A DNA stretch of 64,000 nucleotides from Pantoea ananatis LMG 2665 (GCF_000710035.2 NZ_JMJJ01000009.1:1-64000), one strand, 5' to 3'; positions 35,504 through 47,721 are shown, numbered from the stretch's first letter. The notes: generated from the sequence alone by a model not told the origin. Numbers and translations are program-made.

Positions 35504-36390
35504 CAACAATGGAAGTACAGGCTCGCGCTGAGCTGGAAGCGTCACGTCGTAAGATGCAGTCGTGGCGCAGTACCAAAAACAAAATTGCGCTGACAATGTC
35601 GTTACTGACCATGGCTTTTGGCCTGTTCTGGTTAGTGTGGATTCTGTTTACTACGGTAAGCCGTGGCATTGATGGTTTGTCATGGTCGCTGTTTACGGAG
35701 TCCACTCCGCCGCCAAACACCGCGGGTGGTGGCTTAGCCAATGCCCTGGCGGGAAGCGGTTTACTGATTTTCTGGTCTACCTTCTTCGGTACGCCGTTGG
35801 GCATCATGGCCGGCGTTTATCTGGCAGAGTACGGACGCAAATCAGCACTGGCAGAAGTGATTCGTTTTATTAATGACATTCTGCTGTCAGCGCCATCGAT
35901 TGTGGTTGGCCTGTTTGTCTACACCATCGTCGTGGCGCAGATGCACCACTTCTCCGGCTGGGCCGGCGTGATTGCGCTGGCGCTGCTGCAGGTTCCGATA
36001 GTGATTCGAACCACGGAAAACATGTTGCGACTGGTACCAGACAGCATGCGCGAAGCCGCCTATGCGTTGGGTACGCCGAAATGGAAGATGATCTCGGCGA
36101 TTACGCTCAAGGCGTCGGTTTCCGGCATCATCACCGGTGTGCTGTTAGCGATTGCCCGTATCGCCGGTGAAACCGCGCCGCTGCTGTTTACTGCGCTGTC
36201 GAATCAGTTCTGGAGCACCGACATGATGCAGCCCGTGGCTAACCTTCCGGTCACCATATTTAAATTCGCCATGAGCCCGTTTGCCGAGTGGCAGAGCCTG
36301 GCCTGGGCTGGCGTATTGATTATTACCCTGTGCGTGCTGCTGCTGAATATCGTAGCAAGAGTGGTTTTCGCCAAGGGTAAACACGGTTAA
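35500..36390 (+). CDS. pstA: Phosphate ABC transporter permease PstA
   Basis: The 296-aa permease (E. coli 296) has the EAA loop '[20 protein letters not shown]' and '[19 protein letters not shown]'. It pairs with PstC to form the phosphate channel. The start ATGACAACAATG overlaps the pstC stop. Confidence 0.96.
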   Translation: MTTMEVQARAELEASRRKMQSWRSTKNKIALTMSLLTMAFGLFWLVWILFTTVSRGIDGLSWSLFTESTPPPNTAGGGLANALAGSGLLIFWSTFFGTPLGIMAGVYLAEYGRKSALAEVIRFINDILLSAPSIVVGLFVYTIVVAQMHHFSGWAGVIALALLQVPIVIRTTENMLRLVPDSMREAAYALGTPKWKMISAITLKASVSGIITGVLLAIARIAGETAPLLFTALSNQFWSTDMMQPVANLPVTIFKFAMSPFAEWQSLAWAGVLIITLCVLLLNIVARVVFAKGKHG

Positions 36391-36422
36391 CTACCGACAC
36401 TGCCCTGTGCGGTGTCGATTAA

Positions 36423-37208
<786 letters not shown>

Positions 37209-37225
37209 TTTGACAGGAGATCGCC

Positions 37226-37960
37226 ATGGACAGTTTAAATCTGAATAAACACATCTCCGGTCAGTTCAACGCTGAACTGGAGCACATCCGCACTCAGGTG
37301 ATGATTATGGGCGGGCTGGTCGAGCAACAGCTGACCGATGCGATTACCGCCATGCATAACCTGGACGGTGAGCTGGCCCAGCGCGTCATCGATGGCGACC
37401 AGAAGGTCAACATGATGGAAGTGGAGATTGATGAGGCTTGCGTGCGCATCATTGCCAAACGCCAGCCTACTGCGATTGACCTGCGTCTGGTTATGGCAAT
37501 TATTAAGACCATTTCCGAGCTGGAACGTATCGGCGACGTGGCCGAGAAAATCAGCCGTACCGCACTGGAGAAGTTTGGTCAGCAACATCTGCCTCTGCTG
37601 GTCAGCCTGGAATCCCTGGGCCGCCACACCGTACAGATGCTGCATGACGTACTGGACGCGTTTGCACGTATGGATCTTAACGAAGCCGTTCAGATCTACC
37701 GCGAAGATAAAAAAGTGGATAAAGAGTACGAGGGGATTGTGCGTCAGCTGATGACTTACATGATGGAAGATCCCCGTACGATTCCCAGCGTGTTAACTGC
37801 ACTGTTCTGCGCCCGCGCCATCGAGCGTATTGGTGACCGCTGCCAGAACATCTGCGAAATTATTTTCTACTTCGTCAAAGGTCAGGATTTCCGTCACGTC
37901 GGCGGAGACAAGCTTGATGAGCTCTTATCCGGCGACGACGGCAGTAATAAACCTTCTTGA
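37226..37960 (+). CDS. phoU: Phosphate signalling protein PhoU
   Basis: The 244-aa all-helical protein (E. coli 241) has two PhoU repeats with metal-binding '[17 protein letters not shown]' and '[16 protein letters not shown]' type E/D-x3-D motifs. It connects PstB to PhoR and prevents PhoB activation when phosphate is plentiful. Last gene of the pst operon, 17 bp after pstB. Confidence 0.96.
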   Translation: MDSLNLNKHISGQFNAELEHIRTQVMIMGGLVEQQLTDAITAMHNLDGELAQRVIDGDQKVNMMEVEIDEACVRIIAKRQPTAIDLRLVMAIIKTISELERIGDVAEKISRTALEKFGQQHLPLLVSLESLGRHTVQMLHDVLDAFARMDLNEAVQIYREDKKVDKEYEGIVRQLMTYMMEDPRTIPSVLTALFCARAIERIGDRCQNICEIIFYFVKGQDFRHVGGDKLDELLSGDDGSNKPS

Positions 37961-37967
37961 TTCTGCA

Positions 37968-37996
37968 CAACCGTGTGCTATTCAGGCGCACGGTTG
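37968..37996 (+). terminator. Hairpin after phoU
   Basis: CAACCGTG / CACGGTTG around a 13-nt loop, 8 bp after the stop. No T-tract, so it is a stabilising or rho-assisted 3' end at best. Confidence 0.45.
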
Positions 37997-38071
37997 CGGC
38001 TATTCTGCATAGACCTCATCAGCATCGCTCTTTATACTTGCGCCAGTTTTTTAACCAACGGGTGCTGACTC

Positions 38072-39310
38072 ATGTCCTCTTCTTCCTCTTCTAAGCAGAG
38101 CGTTACGCCTGCCAAAGCGATGCTGGCTGCCGTCAGCGGTTATGCCATGGATGGATTCGACCTGCTGATTCTGGGATTTATGCTGCCTGCCATTAGCCTG
38201 TCGCTGGCGCTTGATCCTTCACAGGCGGGCTCGCTGGTGACCTGGACGCTGATTGGTGCCGTGATTGGCGGCATCGTGTTTGGCCATCTCAGCGATCGCT
38301 ACGGGCGTATTCGTGTCTTAACCATTACGATACTGATGTTCTCCGTTTTTACCGGCCTGTGCGCGGTGGCTCAGGGTTACTGGGATCTGCTGGCGTACCG
38401 CACGCTGGCTGGAATGGGGCTCGGCGGCGAGTTTGGTATCGGCATGGCGCTGATTGCGGAAGCCTGGCCGGCAGAGAAGCGCAACCGCGCATCGGCGTGG
38501 GTCGGGATCGGCTGGCAACTGGGGGTTCTGCTGGCGGCGTTTATCACGCCGCCGTTGCTGAGTGTTATTGGCTGGCGCGGGATGTTCCTTGTGGGGCTGC
38601 TGCCCGCGCTGGTGTCGTTTATCATTCGCCGCAGCATGGGCGAACCTGAGAGCTTTACCCGTCAGATCAAACATGTTCCCTCGCTGTCTTTTCCCGCCCG
38701 ACTGAAATTACTGGTTAAAGACCGCGCCACCAGCAAGGCCAGTCTGGGGATCTTTATTCTCTGCTCCGTCCAGAACTTTGGTTATTACGGCCTGATGATC
38801 TGGATGCCGAGCTACCTCTCATCAAACTTCGGTTTCAGCCTGACAAAATCCGGCCTCTGGACGGCAGTAACCGTGGTCGGCATGACTTTTGGCATCTGGT
38901 TGTTTGGCGTGCTGGCGGACCGCTTTGCACGTTGGAAAATTTTCCTGCTTTATCAGTTCGGCGCAGTCGTGATGGTTGTGGTTTATGCGCAACTGCGCGA
39001 TCCCACCGTTATGCTGTTTACGGGCGCCCTGATGGGGCTGTTTGTTAATGGCATGATCGGCGGATACGGTGCACTAATCTCGGATACCTTCCCACCGCAG
39101 GTGCGCGCGACCGCGCAAAATGTGTTGTTTAACCTGGGACGTGGCGTCGGTGGATTCGGCCCGCTGGTGATCGGCCTGCTGGCAGGCAAGTTTTCTTTCG
39201 TGGCGGCCATTACCTTACTGGCGCTCATCTATCTGCTGGATATTGTGGCAACGCTGTTCCTGCTGCCGAAGAAGCAGAGTCAGGACGATGCGCTGGGGGC
39301 AATTGGCTAA
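38072..39310 (+). CDS. MFS transporter, aromatic-acid/carboxylate:H+ symporter type
   Basis: The 412-aa carrier has about 12 membrane segments. A hydrophilic Ser-rich N-terminus leads into 'AAVSGYAMDGFDLLILGFMLP', whose D-x-x-D/E motif is typical of the AAHS/sialate-type group. Loop 'GHLSDRYGRIRVL' is the MFS motif A and 'RTLAGMGLGGEFGIGMALIAEAWP' the second family motif. The substrate is likely an organic acid, but I cannot name it. It stands alone between phoU and xylB, with no strong Shine-Dalgarno. Confidence 0.75.
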   Translation: MSSSSSSKQSVTPAKAMLAAVSGYAMDGFDLLILGFMLPAISLSLALDPSQAGSLVTWTLIGAVIGGIVFGHLSDRYGRIRVLTITILMFSVFTGLCAVAQGYWDLLAYRTLAGMGLGGEFGIGMALIAEAWPAEKRNRASAWVGIGWQLGVLLAAFITPPLLSVIGWRGMFLVGLLPALVSFIIRRSMGEPESFTRQIKHVPSLSFPARLKLLVKDRATSKASLGIFILCSVQNFGYYGLMIWMPSYLSSNFGFSLTKSGLWTAVTVVGMTFGIWLFGVLADRFARWKIFLLYQFGAVVMVVVYAQLRDPTVMLFTGALMGLFVNGMIGGYGALISDTFPPQVRATAQNVLFNLGRGVGGFGPLVIGLLAGKFSFVAAITLLALIYLLDIVATLFLLPKKQSQDDALGAIG

Positions 39311-39324
39311 GTAACCTGACTGAT

Positions 39325-39355
39325 GTAAACCGGCCTCACAAAGAAGCCGGTTTAC
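39325..39355 (+). terminator. Hairpin after the MFS gene
   Basis: Perfect 10-bp stem GTAAACCGGC / GCCGGTTTAC with an 11-nt loop, 15 bp after the stop; no T-tract. The rest of the 289-bp gap to xylB (39361-39570) shows nothing I can identify. Confidence 0.55.
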
Positions 39356-39571
39356 GTGGTGAGCCAGGGCAGTATCAGATGCACCTCTACCATTTCAAAT
39401 TTCAGGCTAATTTTTCGCATGAATCGCGCGATTTGCATCGTTGGTCGCGCAGGGTCAGGTTCTGCCGCTGCAACCTTTATGAACCCTGAGGAAATGATGA
39501 GGGCAAGATAGCCCGACAGTGCCACGGTGGCAGATTGTTGTGAGCATGATGAGAGACATCGCTCAGATAAA

Positions 39572-39590
39572 AGGGCAACATTGTTGCCCT
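39572..39590 (-). terminator. Terminator of xylAB
   Basis: AGGGCAAC / GTTGCCCT with a 3-nt loop, followed on the minus strand by TTTTAT. It lies 10 bp beyond the xylB stop. Confidence 0.8.
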
Positions 39591-39599
39591 CGGGTTGGA

Positions 39600-41045
39600 T
39601 TACTGCTGCATCAACGGCAGCAGCTGCTGATACAGCCGGCTGAACGTCTCACGTCTCGGCTGATAGTGCGCATGACGCGCCGGGTCCGGCTGGTGGCGCT
39701 GCACCTGCTTCAAGGCAGGCACGGTCAGATTCTCATCCAGCGCCATTTGCGCCAGACGGGCTGCGCCCAGCGCGGGTCCGACATCGCCACCTTCGCAGTA
39801 ATCCAGCGTCTGTCCGCTGATATCCGCCAGCATCTGGCGCCAGTAGCCGCTACGGGCGCCGCCGCCAATCAGCATGATACTGCTGGGCGTCACACCACAT
39901 TCGTGTACCACATCCATGCCTTCGGCCAGTGCAAAACCAACGCCTTCCAGCACGGCTTGCGCCAGCTCTGGTCGTCCGTGCTGGTGGGTAAAGCCAAAGA
40001 AGCTGCCACAGGCGTGCGGATTATTATGCGGTGTGCGTTCCCCCGACAGATAAGGCAAAAACCACAGCGGCGGCGCATCCTGTTTTGCCCGCTCCGCCTC
40101 TGACAATAAATGGGGAACATCGTCGCAGCCGGTCAGCGCAGCCGCCCAGTCAAGGCAGGACGCAGCACTGAGCATCACGGACATCAGATGCCAGCGCTGT
40201 GGCAGGGCATGACAAAAGCTATGAACGGCACGTTGCGGATTACTGAGATAGCCGTCGCTGACCACAAAATAGACGCCGGACGTTCCCAGCGACAACATGC
40301 CTTGCCCCGGCGCAGTCATGCCGACACCCACTGCGCCGGCAGCGTTATCGCCCCCACCTGCCACCAGCGGCACCTGAGGCAGTTTCCAGCGCTGTGCGAT
40401 ATCCGCTGACAGCGCACCGGTAATCTGATTACCTTCGAACAGCGCAGGCATGTGGTGACGCGCCAGCCCGCAGGCCGCCAGCATCACTTCACTCCAGTCA
40501 CGCTTTTCCACATCCAGCCACATTGTGCCCGCCGCATCTGACATATCGCTGGCAAATTCGCCGCTCAGTCGCCAGCGCAGGTAATCTTTGGGCAACAGCA
40601 CTTTTGCGACCTGAGCAAAAACGTCAGGCTCATGCTCTTTCAGCCACAGCAGCTTTGGCGCGGTGAAGCCCGGCATCATCAGGTTTCCGGTGATCTGACG
40701 CGATTCAGGCACCCGCTGTTCCAGCTCACGGCACTGATCGCCGCTGCGTCCGTCATTCCAGAGAATGGCCGGGCGCAGCACCTGATGCTGTGCGTCAAGC
40801 AGCGTAGCGCCGTGCATCTGCCCGGTCAGGCCAATCGCTTTTACCCCACTCAGATCGTGCTGCTGGGCCAGTGCCTGTATCGCGCGGTCTGTCGCCAGCC
40901 ACCAGCTTTCGGGATCTTGTTCGCTCCACAACGGCTGCGGGCGGGAAACCGTCAAGGGTGAGGTTTCCACCGCAACAACCACGCCTTGCTCATCCAGCAG
41001 CACAGCCTTAACGCCGGATGTGCCGATATCGATCCCGATTACCAT
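39600..41045 (-). CDS. xylB: Xylulokinase XylB
   Basis: The 481-aa FGGY-family kinase (E. coli 484) makes xylulose 5-phosphate. The phosphate-binding N-terminus is 'IGIDIGTSGVKAVLLDEQG'; the substrate region has 'GQMHGATLLD' and 'PAILWNDGRS', and the C-terminal ATP loop is 'IGGGARSGYWRQMLADI'. AAGGAG precedes the ATG, 17 bp after xylA. Confidence 0.96.
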   Translation of the reverse strand: MVIGIDIGTSGVKAVLLDEQGVVVAVETSPLTVSRPQPLWSEQDPESWWLATDRAIQALAQQHDLSGVKAIGLTGQMHGATLLDAQHQVLRPAILWNDGRSGDQCRELEQRVPESRQITGNLMMPGFTAPKLLWLKEHEPDVFAQVAKVLLPKDYLRWRLSGEFASDMSDAAGTMWLDVEKRDWSEVMLAACGLARHHMPALFEGNQITGALSADIAQRWKLPQVPLVAGGGDNAAGAVGVGMTAPGQGMLSLGTSGVYFVVSDGYLSNPQRAVHSFCHALPQRWHLMSVMLSAASCLDWAAALTGCDDVPHLLSEAERAKQDAPPLWFLPYLSGERTPHNNPHACGSFFGFTHQHGRPELAQAVLEGVGFALAEGMDVVHECGVTPSSIMLIGGGARSGYWRQMLADISGQTLDYCEGGDVGPALGAARLAQMALDENLTVPALKQVQRHQPDPARHAHYQPRRETFSRLYQQLLPLMQQ

Positions 41046-41062
41046 GTCGCGCTCCTTACGGA

Positions 41063-42385
41063 TTAAAAATCATAGAGATAGTGATTCACCAGGTTTTCCA
41101 GCTGCTCCTGACGTCCACTGTTGTGCTGCGGGTTAAACTGCTGCTGATGCGCATGGGCCGCCAGCGCGTCCAGAGAGAACTCGCCTTTCAAAATCTGCTG
41201 GCCGAACTCACCGTTCCAGCCGCTGTAGCGCTGCGCAACGCGTTTATCCAGCTCACCGTCAGACAGCATGCGCGCCGCGACTTTCAACGCCAGTGCCATG
41301 GTGTCCATCGCGCCAATATGACCATAGAACAGGTCATACTTATCGGTGCTCTGACGGCGCACTTTGGCATCAAAGTTTAGGCCGCCGGTCGTGAAACCGC
41401 CTGCTTTGATGATTTCGTACATCACCAGCGCGTTTTCTTCCACGCTGACCGGGAACTGGTCCGTATCCCAGCCGCACTGCGGATCACCACGGTTAGCATC
41501 CACCGAACCAAACACGCCAAGGGCAATGGCCGTTGCAATTTCATGATGGAAAGCGTGGCCGGCCAGCGTCGCATGGTTCGCTTCGACGTTCACCTTAATC
41601 TCTTTTTCCAGACCAAACTGCTTCAGGAAGCCATAAACCGTGGCGACATCATAATCATACTGATGCTTGGTGGGTTCCTGCGGCTTAGGTTCGATCAGCA
41701 GCGTGCCCTGGAAGCCGATTTTGTGCTTGTGCTCCACCACCATTTGCATAAAGCGGCCGATCTGCTCGCGCTCCTGGCGCAGGTCGGTATTTAACAGGGT
41801 TTCGTATCCTTCGCGACCGCCCCACAGCACATAGTTTTCGCCGCCCAGCGTCTGGGTGGCTTTCATGGCACTGCATACCTGGCTGGCTGCCCAGGAAAAC
41901 ACCTCCGGATCGGGACTGGTTGCAGCGCCTGCACCATAACGCGGATGGGTGAAACAGTTCGCTGTGCCCCACAGCAGCTTAAGCCCGGTTTCCTGCTGCT
42001 TTTCCAGCAGTTTATCGGTCATGACGGCCAGGTTTTCGCGATAGCTTTTCAGCGAATCCCCTTCCGGTGACACGTCCACATCGTGGAAGCAGTAATAGGG
42101 CACGTTCAGCTTGTGAAAAAACTCAAACGCCACGTCCGCTTTGAGTTTGGCCAGATCCAGCGCCTCGCCCGCTTTCTGCCACGGACGATCAAACGCACCC
42201 GCGCCAAACATATCGGCACCGTTCCAGCAGAACGTATGCCAGTAACAGGCGGCGAAGCGCAGATGCTCGGCCATGGTTTTACCCATGATCACTTCATCCG
42301 GATTGTAGTGACGGAACGCCAGAGGATTGGTGGTTTTTGTTCCTTCGTAGCGAACGCGATCAAGCTGGTCAAAATAAGCGTGCAT
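41063..42385 (-). CDS. xylA: Xylose isomerase XylA
   Basis: The 440-aa TIM-barrel enzyme (E. coli 440) converts D-xylose to D-xylulose with two divalent metals. Catalytic and metal residues appear in '[12 protein letters not shown]' (His), '[18 protein letters not shown]' (Glu, Lys) and '[20 protein letters not shown]' (block split at 'DANRGD'). GCTAAGGAG precedes the ATG. Confidence 0.97.
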   Translation of the reverse strand: MHAYFDQLDRVRYEGTKTTNPLAFRHYNPDEVIMGKTMAEHLRFAACYWHTFCWNGADMFGAGAFDRPWQKAGEALDLAKLKADVAFEFFHKLNVPYYCFHDVDVSPEGDSLKSYRENLAVMTDKLLEKQQETGLKLLWGTANCFTHPRYGAGAATSPDPEVFSWAASQVCSAMKATQTLGGENYVLWGGREGYETLLNTDLRQEREQIGRFMQMVVEHKHKIGFQGTLLIEPKPQEPTKHQYDYDVATVYGFLKQFGLEKEIKVNVEANHATLAGHAFHHEIATAIALGVFGSVDANRGDPQCGWDTDQFPVSVEENALVMYEIIKAGGFTTGGLNFDAKVRRQSTDKYDLFYGHIGAMDTMALALKVAARMLSDGELDKRVAQRYSGWNGEFGQQILKGEFSLDALAAHAHQQQFNPQHNSGRQEQLENLVNHYLYDF

Positions 42386-42739
42386 GGTTTGCTCCTTAGC
42401 ATCGGCCCCGAATGGGTTACCCAGAAGCGTTATTGTGCGTACCCGCTCTCAGCGCGCTCAATTACGATATTTCACACAGCCGGTAAGATAATTATTTATT
42501 GTGCACTTGCTCGCAAAAAAATATGAAGGCTTTATGACGCCCGACAGGTCCTATCTCGCAATCGGTGAGTCTGAAAATGTAAAATTTTCGATCGCGCTCA
42601 TAAATACAGAAATAAACCAAAAAACGTAATAGCGGGATAAAAATCAGTAATTGCTGGCAGCAGAAAATAAGGTGAACAATTCATCCGCCTGGTTCATAGC
42701 CTTACAACGACAATAACCGTACCCTACAGGATGACCATG
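42386..42739. promoter_or_regulatory. Divergent xylA / xylF control region
   Basis: The 354-bp intergenic region carries XylR sites. On the xylF side direct half-sites AAAAAACGTAAT (42619-42630) and AAAAATCAGTAATT (42639-42652), 20-21 bp apart, closely follow the E. coli XylR operators. On the xylA side one half-site GAAATATCGTAATTG lies on the minus strand near 42450-42465. A CRP-like TGTGC-N6-TCGCA (42500-42515) sits between the two promoters, the arrangement known in E. coli. Confidence 0.7.
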
Positions 42740-43732
42740 ATGAAAATGAAACCTGCATTACTCGCTGCCCTTGCAGCGCTGGCCCTGTTCAGCCAGGCCA
42801 GTCTGGCAAAAGAAGTCAAAATTGGCATGGCAATCGACGATTTGCGCCTGGAGCGCTGGCAAAAAGACCGTGACATCTTTGTCAAACAGGCTGAGGCGCA
42901 GGGCGCAAAAGTCTTCGTGCAGTCAGCCAATGGCAACGAAGAAACTCAGATGTCGCAAATTGAAAATATGATCAACCGTGGCGTTGATGTTCTGGTTATC
43001 ATTCCCTACAACGGTCAGGTATTGAGTAACGTAGTGGCAGAAGCCAAACGTGAAGGGATTAAAGTGCTTGCCTATGACCGCATGATAAATAACGCCGACA
43101 TCGATTTTTATATTTCCTTTGATAATGAAAAAGTGGGTGAAATGCAGGCGGAAAGCCTGGTGAAAAAGGTACCAAAAGGAAATTACTTCCTGATGGGCGG
43201 CTCACCTGTAGATAATAACGCCCGCCTGTTCCGCGCAGGACAAATGAAGGTGTTAAAACCTTACATCGATAACGGCAGTATTAAAATTGTTGGCGACCAG
43301 TGGGTGGATGCCTGGCTGCCGGAAAACGCGCTGAAAATTATGGAAAATGCCCTGACCGCCAATAAAAACAATATTGACGCAGTTGTCGCCTCGAACGATG
43401 CCACTGCGGGCGGTGCCATTCAGGCGCTAAGCGCTCAGGGGCTGGCCGGTAAAGTGGCCATTTCCGGGCAGGATGCGGATTTGGCTGCCATCAAACGCAT
43501 TATGAACGGCACCCAGACCATGACCGTGTACAAACCCATCAAAGAGCTGGCTACCGAAGCCGCGAAGATTGCCATCGAGCTGGGCAACGGTCAGACGCCA
43601 GCCAGCAACGCCACGCTCAATAACGGCCTGAAAGACGTGCCAGCGCGCCTGTTGACACCGATTGAGGTCAACAAAGACAACATCGACAGCACCGTGGTGA
43701 AAGACGGTTTCCACAAGAAAAGCGAACTCTAA
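42740..43732 (+). CDS. xylF: D-xylose ABC transporter binding protein XylF
   Basis: The precursor of about 330 aa (E. coli 330) has a signal peptide ending 'SQASLA' and mature 'KEVKIGMAIDDLRLERWQKD', which is nearly identical to E. coli. Ligand-contact stretches include 'NGNEETQMSQIENMINRGVD' and 'VVASNDATAGGAIQAL'. Several Met codons cluster at 42731, 42737, 42740 and 42746; AGG at 42728-42730 rules out the first, and 42740 gives the usual Met-Lys start. Confidence 0.95.
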   Translation: MKMKPALLAALAALALFSQASLAKEVKIGMAIDDLRLERWQKDRDIFVKQAEAQGAKVFVQSANGNEETQMSQIENMINRGVDVLVIIPYNGQVLSNVVAEAKREGIKVLAYDRMINNADIDFYISFDNEKVGEMQAESLVKKVPKGNYFLMGGSPVDNNARLFRAGQMKVLKPYIDNGSIKIVGDQWVDAWLPENALKIMENALTANKNNIDAVVASNDATAGGAIQALSAQGLAGKVAISGQDADLAAIKRIMNGTQTMTVYKPIKELATEAAKIAIELGNGQTPASNATLNNGLKDVPARLLTPIEVNKDNIDSTVVKDGFHKKSEL

Positions 43733-43758
43733 TCGCGCTACGCGAAGGAGAGTAAACG

Positions 43759-45279
43759 ATGTTGCTGGAAATGAAGAACATCACTAAGCGCTTTGGCGCG
43801 GTGAAGGCGCTGGATAACGTCAGCCTGCAGCTGGATGCCGGTGAAGTGCTGTCGCTGTGCGGTGAAAACGGCTCTGGCAAATCGACGCTGATGAAAATCC
43901 TGTGCGGGCTCTATCCGCACGGGGATTTCGACGGGCAGATTCGCTTTGCCGGGGAGGATATTCAGGCGCAAACCATCCGCGATACCGAACGCAAAGGCAT
44001 TGTCATCATCCATCAGGAGCTGGCGCTGGTGCGGCAGCTCACGGTGATGGAGAACATCTTTCTCGGCGCAGAGCTGGGGCGCTTCGGCATGGTAGATGAT
44101 GAAACCATGACGCTGCGCTGCCAGCAGCTGCTGGAGCGCGTCAAACTCAACGTCTCGCCGGATACGCGCGTGGGTGAGCTTGGCCTGGGGCAACAACAGC
44201 TGGTGGAGATTGCCCGTGCCCTTAACAAACAGGTGCGCTTACTGATCCTGGATGAACCCACCTCATCGCTGACCGAGCAGGAGACGACAGTGCTGCTCAG
44301 CATCATCCAGAACCTGCGCGGACACGGCATTGCCTGCGTGTACATCTCGCACAAGCTCAATGAAGTGAAGGCTATCTCGGACACGATCTGTGTCATCCGC
44401 GATGGTCAGCACATCGCCACCCGGCCAGCGGCAGGCCTGAGCGAAGATGACATCATCACCATGATGGTCGGACGCGAACTCACGGCGCTTTATCCTCATT
44501 CGCCTCACGACATTGGCGACACGGTATTGCAGGTCGATAACCTGACAGCCTGGCATCCGGTTAACCGTCACGTGAAGCGGGTGAATAACGTCTCCTTCAC
44601 CCTGCGAAAGGGCGAAATTCTCGGCATCGCCGGATTAGTCGGTGCAGGCAGAACCGAAACCGTGCAGTGCCTGTTTGGCGTCTGGCCGGGACGCTGGCAG
44701 GGCGACATCGCGATCAATGGCCAAAAAGTCACGATTCGCGACTGTCAGCACGCTATCGCACACGGCATTGCCATGGTGCCGGAAGATCGTAAAAAAGACG
44801 GCATCGTGCCGCTGATGGGCGTAGGCAAAAACATCACGCTGGCCGCGCTGGACCAGTTCAGTCATCGGCTTTCCACCCTTGATGAGGCCGAAGAGCTGCG
44901 CGCCATCAACGCCGCCATTGCACGACTGCGGGTGAAAACCTCTTCGCCTGAGCTGCCGATTGGTCGCCTCAGCGGCGGTAATCAGCAAAAAGCGATTCTG
45001 GCGAAGTGCCTGCTGCTCAACCCGAAAATCCTGATTCTGGACGAGCCGACGCGCGGCATTGATGTTGGGGCGCGCCAGGAGATCTATGTGCTGATCAACG
45101 CCCTGGTAAAGCAGGGCATCTCGGTGATTGTGATTTCGTCTGAGCTGCCTGAAGTGCTGGGCCTGAGCGATCGCATTCTGGTTATGCATGAAGGGCAAAT
45201 CAAAGCCGATCTGATTAACGACAATCTGACTCAGGAGCAGGTGATGGAAGCCGCCCTGCGGAGTGAACATTATGCTTAA
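43759..45279 (+). CDS. xylG: D-xylose ABC transporter tandem ATPase XylG
   Basis: The 506-aa fused ATPase (E. coli 513) has first-domain Walker A 'GENGSGKST', Walker B '[12 protein letters not shown]' and signature '[12 protein letters not shown]'. The second domain has 'GLVGAGRTE' without the Walker Lys, signature '[13 protein letters not shown]' and Walker B '[12 protein letters not shown]'. AAGGAGAG precedes the ATG. It overlaps xylH by 8 bp. Confidence 0.95.
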   Translation: MLLEMKNITKRFGAVKALDNVSLQLDAGEVLSLCGENGSGKSTLMKILCGLYPHGDFDGQIRFAGEDIQAQTIRDTERKGIVIIHQELALVRQLTVMENIFLGAELGRFGMVDDETMTLRCQQLLERVKLNVSPDTRVGELGLGQQQLVEIARALNKQVRLLILDEPTSSLTEQETTVLLSIIQNLRGHGIACVYISHKLNEVKAISDTICVIRDGQHIATRPAAGLSEDDIITMMVGRELTALYPHSPHDIGDTVLQVDNLTAWHPVNRHVKRVNNVSFTLRKGEILGIAGLVGAGRTETVQCLFGVWPGRWQGDIAINGQKVTIRDCQHAIAHGIAMVPEDRKKDGIVPLMGVGKNITLAALDQFSHRLSTLDEAEELRAINAAIARLRVKTSSPELPIGRLSGGNQQKAILAKCLLLNPKILILDEPTRGIDVGARQEIYVLINALVKQGISVIVISSELPEVLGLSDRILVMHEGQIKADLINDNLTQEQVMEAALRSEHYA

Positions 45280-46453
45280 CAGCGAGAGTAAACCTGCCGT
45301 AGCGGCACCGGCTAACAAGCACGTATCCAGCAAGCTCGGCCTGCGTAACCTGCAGGTGCTGGTGATGCTGGGGGCGATTGTCTTGATTGCCCTGTTCTTT
45401 ACCTGGACCACCGACGGCGCCTGGCTCAGTCCGCGCAACGTCTCTAACCTGCTGCGCCAGACGGCGATCACCGGCATTTTGGCCGTTGGCATGGTGTTTG
45501 TGATTATTTCCGCCGAGATCGATCTGTCTGTTGGATCCATGATGGGCCTGCTGGGCGGCGCGGCGGCAATCTTCGATGTCTGGCTGGGCTGGCCGCTGCC
45601 GCTGACTATCGTGGTCACGCTGGTGCTGGGGCTGTTGCTCGGCACCTGGAACGGTTGGTGGATAGCTTATCGCAAGGTCCCTTCATTTATCGTTACCCTG
45701 GCCGGTATGCTGGCGTTTCGCGGCATTCTGGTGGGCATCACCGATGGCACTACCGTGGCACCGACAAGCCCGGCGATGTCGCAGATCGGTCAAAGCTATC
45801 TGCCCGGCGGTATCGGTTTTGGCTTTGGCTTTGCGGGCCTGGCGCTGTTTATTCTGTGGCAGTGGCGCCTGCGGCTGCGCCGTCAGCAACTGGGTCTGGC
45901 TCAGCCAGCCGCCACCGGCACCGTAGCACGGCAGGCCATTACCGCCGTTCTGGTTCTGGGCGCGATCTGGCTGCTGAATGATTATCGCGGCGTACCGACA
46001 CCGGTCCTGCTGCTGGCATTGCTCATGCTGGTGGGGATGTTTATGGCCACCCGCACCGCCTTCGGGCGGCGTATCTATGCTATTGGCGGCAACATTGATG
46101 CCGCGCGGCTCTCCGGCATCAACGTGGCGCGCACCAAGCTGGCGGTATTTGCCATCAACGGCCTGATGGTGGCGATTGCCGGGCTAATCCTCAGTTCGCG
46201 CCTGGGGGCCGGTTCGCCTTCCGCCGGGAATATCGCCGAGCTGGATGCGATCGCGGCCTGCGTTATTGGTGGTACCAGCCTGGCCGGCGGTGTCGGTTCC
46301 GTCGCGGGCGCGGTGATGGGCGCGTTTATTATGGCCTCGCTGGATAACGGCATGAGTATGATGGATGTGCCGACTTTCTGGCAGTACATCGTTAAAGGTG
46401 CGATTTTGCTGCTGGCCGTGTGGATGGACACTGCAACGCGCCGCCGCCTGTAA
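45272..46453 (+). CDS. xylH: D-xylose ABC transporter permease XylH
   Basis: The 393-aa permease (E. coli 393) has '[21 protein letters not shown]' (split at 'AEIDLSVG'), '[21 protein letters not shown]' and '[20 protein letters not shown]'. GGAG lies 8 nt before the ATG at 45272, inside the xylG 3' end; an in-frame GTG at 45263 is rejected on length. Confidence 0.95.
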   Translation: MLNSESKPAVAAPANKHVSSKLGLRNLQVLVMLGAIVLIALFFTWTTDGAWLSPRNVSNLLRQTAITGILAVGMVFVIISAEIDLSVGSMMGLLGGAAAIFDVWLGWPLPLTIVVTLVLGLLLGTWNGWWIAYRKVPSFIVTLAGMLAFRGILVGITDGTTVAPTSPAMSQIGQSYLPGGIGFGFGFAGLALFILWQWRLRLRRQQLGLAQPAATGTVARQAITAVLVLGAIWLLNDYRGVPTPVLLLALLMLVGMFMATRTAFGRRIYAIGGNIDAARLSGINVARTKLAVFAINGLMVAIAGLILSSRLGAGSPSAGNIAELDAIAACVIGGTSLAGGVGSVAGAVMGAFIMASLDNGMSMMDVPTFWQYIVKGAILLLAVWMDTATRRRL

Positions 46454-46545
46454 TCGTGTGAACGATCACACTGTGGCGCAAACCATTTCTGTGGCGCATC
46501 CGGCTGTGCTATGCAATGCGCTGGGAGTTAAAGGGATGTGCCACT

Positions 46546-47721
46546 ATGCATGAAAAACGATACCGCATTACCCTGCTGTTTAACGCCAACAAGGTTTACG
46601 ATCGTCAGGTGGTAGAAGGCGTTGGCGAGTATTTACAGGCTTCGCAGACCAACTGGGATATTTTCATTGAGGAGGACTTCCGCTGCCGCATTGAGAATAT
46701 CCATGAATGGCTGGGCGACGGCGTCATCGCAGATTATGACGACAGTGCCATTGAGCGTTCGCTGGCGGACGTGGCAGTGCCGATTGTCGGCGTAGGCGGC
46801 TCCTATCACCGTGAAGAGGATTATCCGCCAGTACACTACATCGCCACCGACAACAGTGCGCTGGTGGAAAGTGCCTTTCTGCACCTGAAAGCGCGCGGCA
46901 TCAACCGTTTCGCCTTTTACGGTTTACCGGCTTCCAGCGGCAAACGCTGGGCGCAGGAGCGCGAACTGGCGTTTCGTAAAATGGTGATGCGCGAACGTTA
47001 CATGGGCGTCGTCTATCAGGGCATGGAGACTGCCTCTGAGAACTGGCAGCATGCACAAAACCGCCTGGCCGACTGGCTGCAAACGCTTCCTCCCCATACC
47101 GGCATTATTGCCGTCACCGACGCCCGCGCGCGTCATCTGCTGCAGGCCTGCGAATACCTGAAGATTCCGGTGCCGGAGAAGCTGTGCGTGATTGGTATTG
47201 ATAACGAAGAGCTGACGCGTTACCTGTCGCGGGTAGCGCTGTCCTCCGTGGTTCAGGGCTCGCGCCAGATGGGTTACCAGGCCGCCAAACTGCTGCATCG
47301 CCTGCTGGATAAGCAAACCCTGCCTCTGCAGCGTATCTTAGTACCGCCGGTAAAAGTCATTGCCCGCCGCTCTACGGACTTTCGCTCACTGCACGATCCC
47401 GCCGTGATCCAGGCGATGCACTTTATCCGCTTCAACGCCTGCAAGGGCATTAAGGTAGAGCAGGTGCTGGATGCGATTGGCATGTCGCGCTCAAACCTGG
47501 AGAAGCGTTTCCGGGATGAAACCGGCGACACGATTCATGCCATGATCCACCGTGAGAAGCTGGAGAAGGCTAGGGAGCTGCTGGCGGGCTCGTCGCTGAG
47601 CATCAATGAGATCTCCCAGATGTGCGGTTACCCGTCGCTCCAGTATTTCTACTCCGTGTTTAAAAAAAGCTATGCCACCACGCCGAAGGAGTACCGGCAG
47701 GAGAATGGTGAGGTGATGTAG
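46546..47721 (+). CDS. xylR: Xylose operon activator XylR
   Basis: The 391-aa protein (E. coli 392) has an N-terminal LacI-like xylose-binding domain ('LLFNANKVYDRQVVEGVGEY', 'AVTDARARHLLQACEYL') and a C-terminal AraC-type double HTH ('SLSINEISQMCGYPSLQYFY'). It should activate xylAB and xylFGH from the divergent region. It follows xylH by 92 bp, which includes a small GTGTGA / TCACAC palindrome. The start Met-His-Glu-Lys-Arg-Tyr matches the family. Confidence 0.95.
   Translation: MHEKRYRITLLFNANKVYDRQVVEGVGEYLQASQTNWDIFIEEDFRCRIENIHEWLGDGVIADYDDSAIERSLADVAVPIVGVGGSYHREEDYPPVHYIATDNSALVESAFLHLKARGINRFAFYGLPASSGKRWAQERELAFRKMVMRERYMGVVYQGMETASENWQHAQNRLADWLQTLPPHTGIIAVTDARARHLLQACEYLKIPVPEKLCVIGIDNEELTRYLSRVALSSVVQGSRQMGYQAAKLLHRLLDKQTLPLQRILVPPVKVIARRSTDFRSLHDPAVIQAMHFIRFNACKGIKVEQVLDAIGMSRSNLEKRFRDETGDTIHAMIHREKLEKARELLAGSSLSINEISQMCGYPSLQYFYSVFKKSYATTPKEYRQENGEVM

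Noticed and set aside
46457..46472. GTGTGA / TCACAC palindrome between xylH and xylR as a CRP site
   Set aside because: The spacer is again 4 bp; more likely a small hairpin in the xylFGHR transcript.
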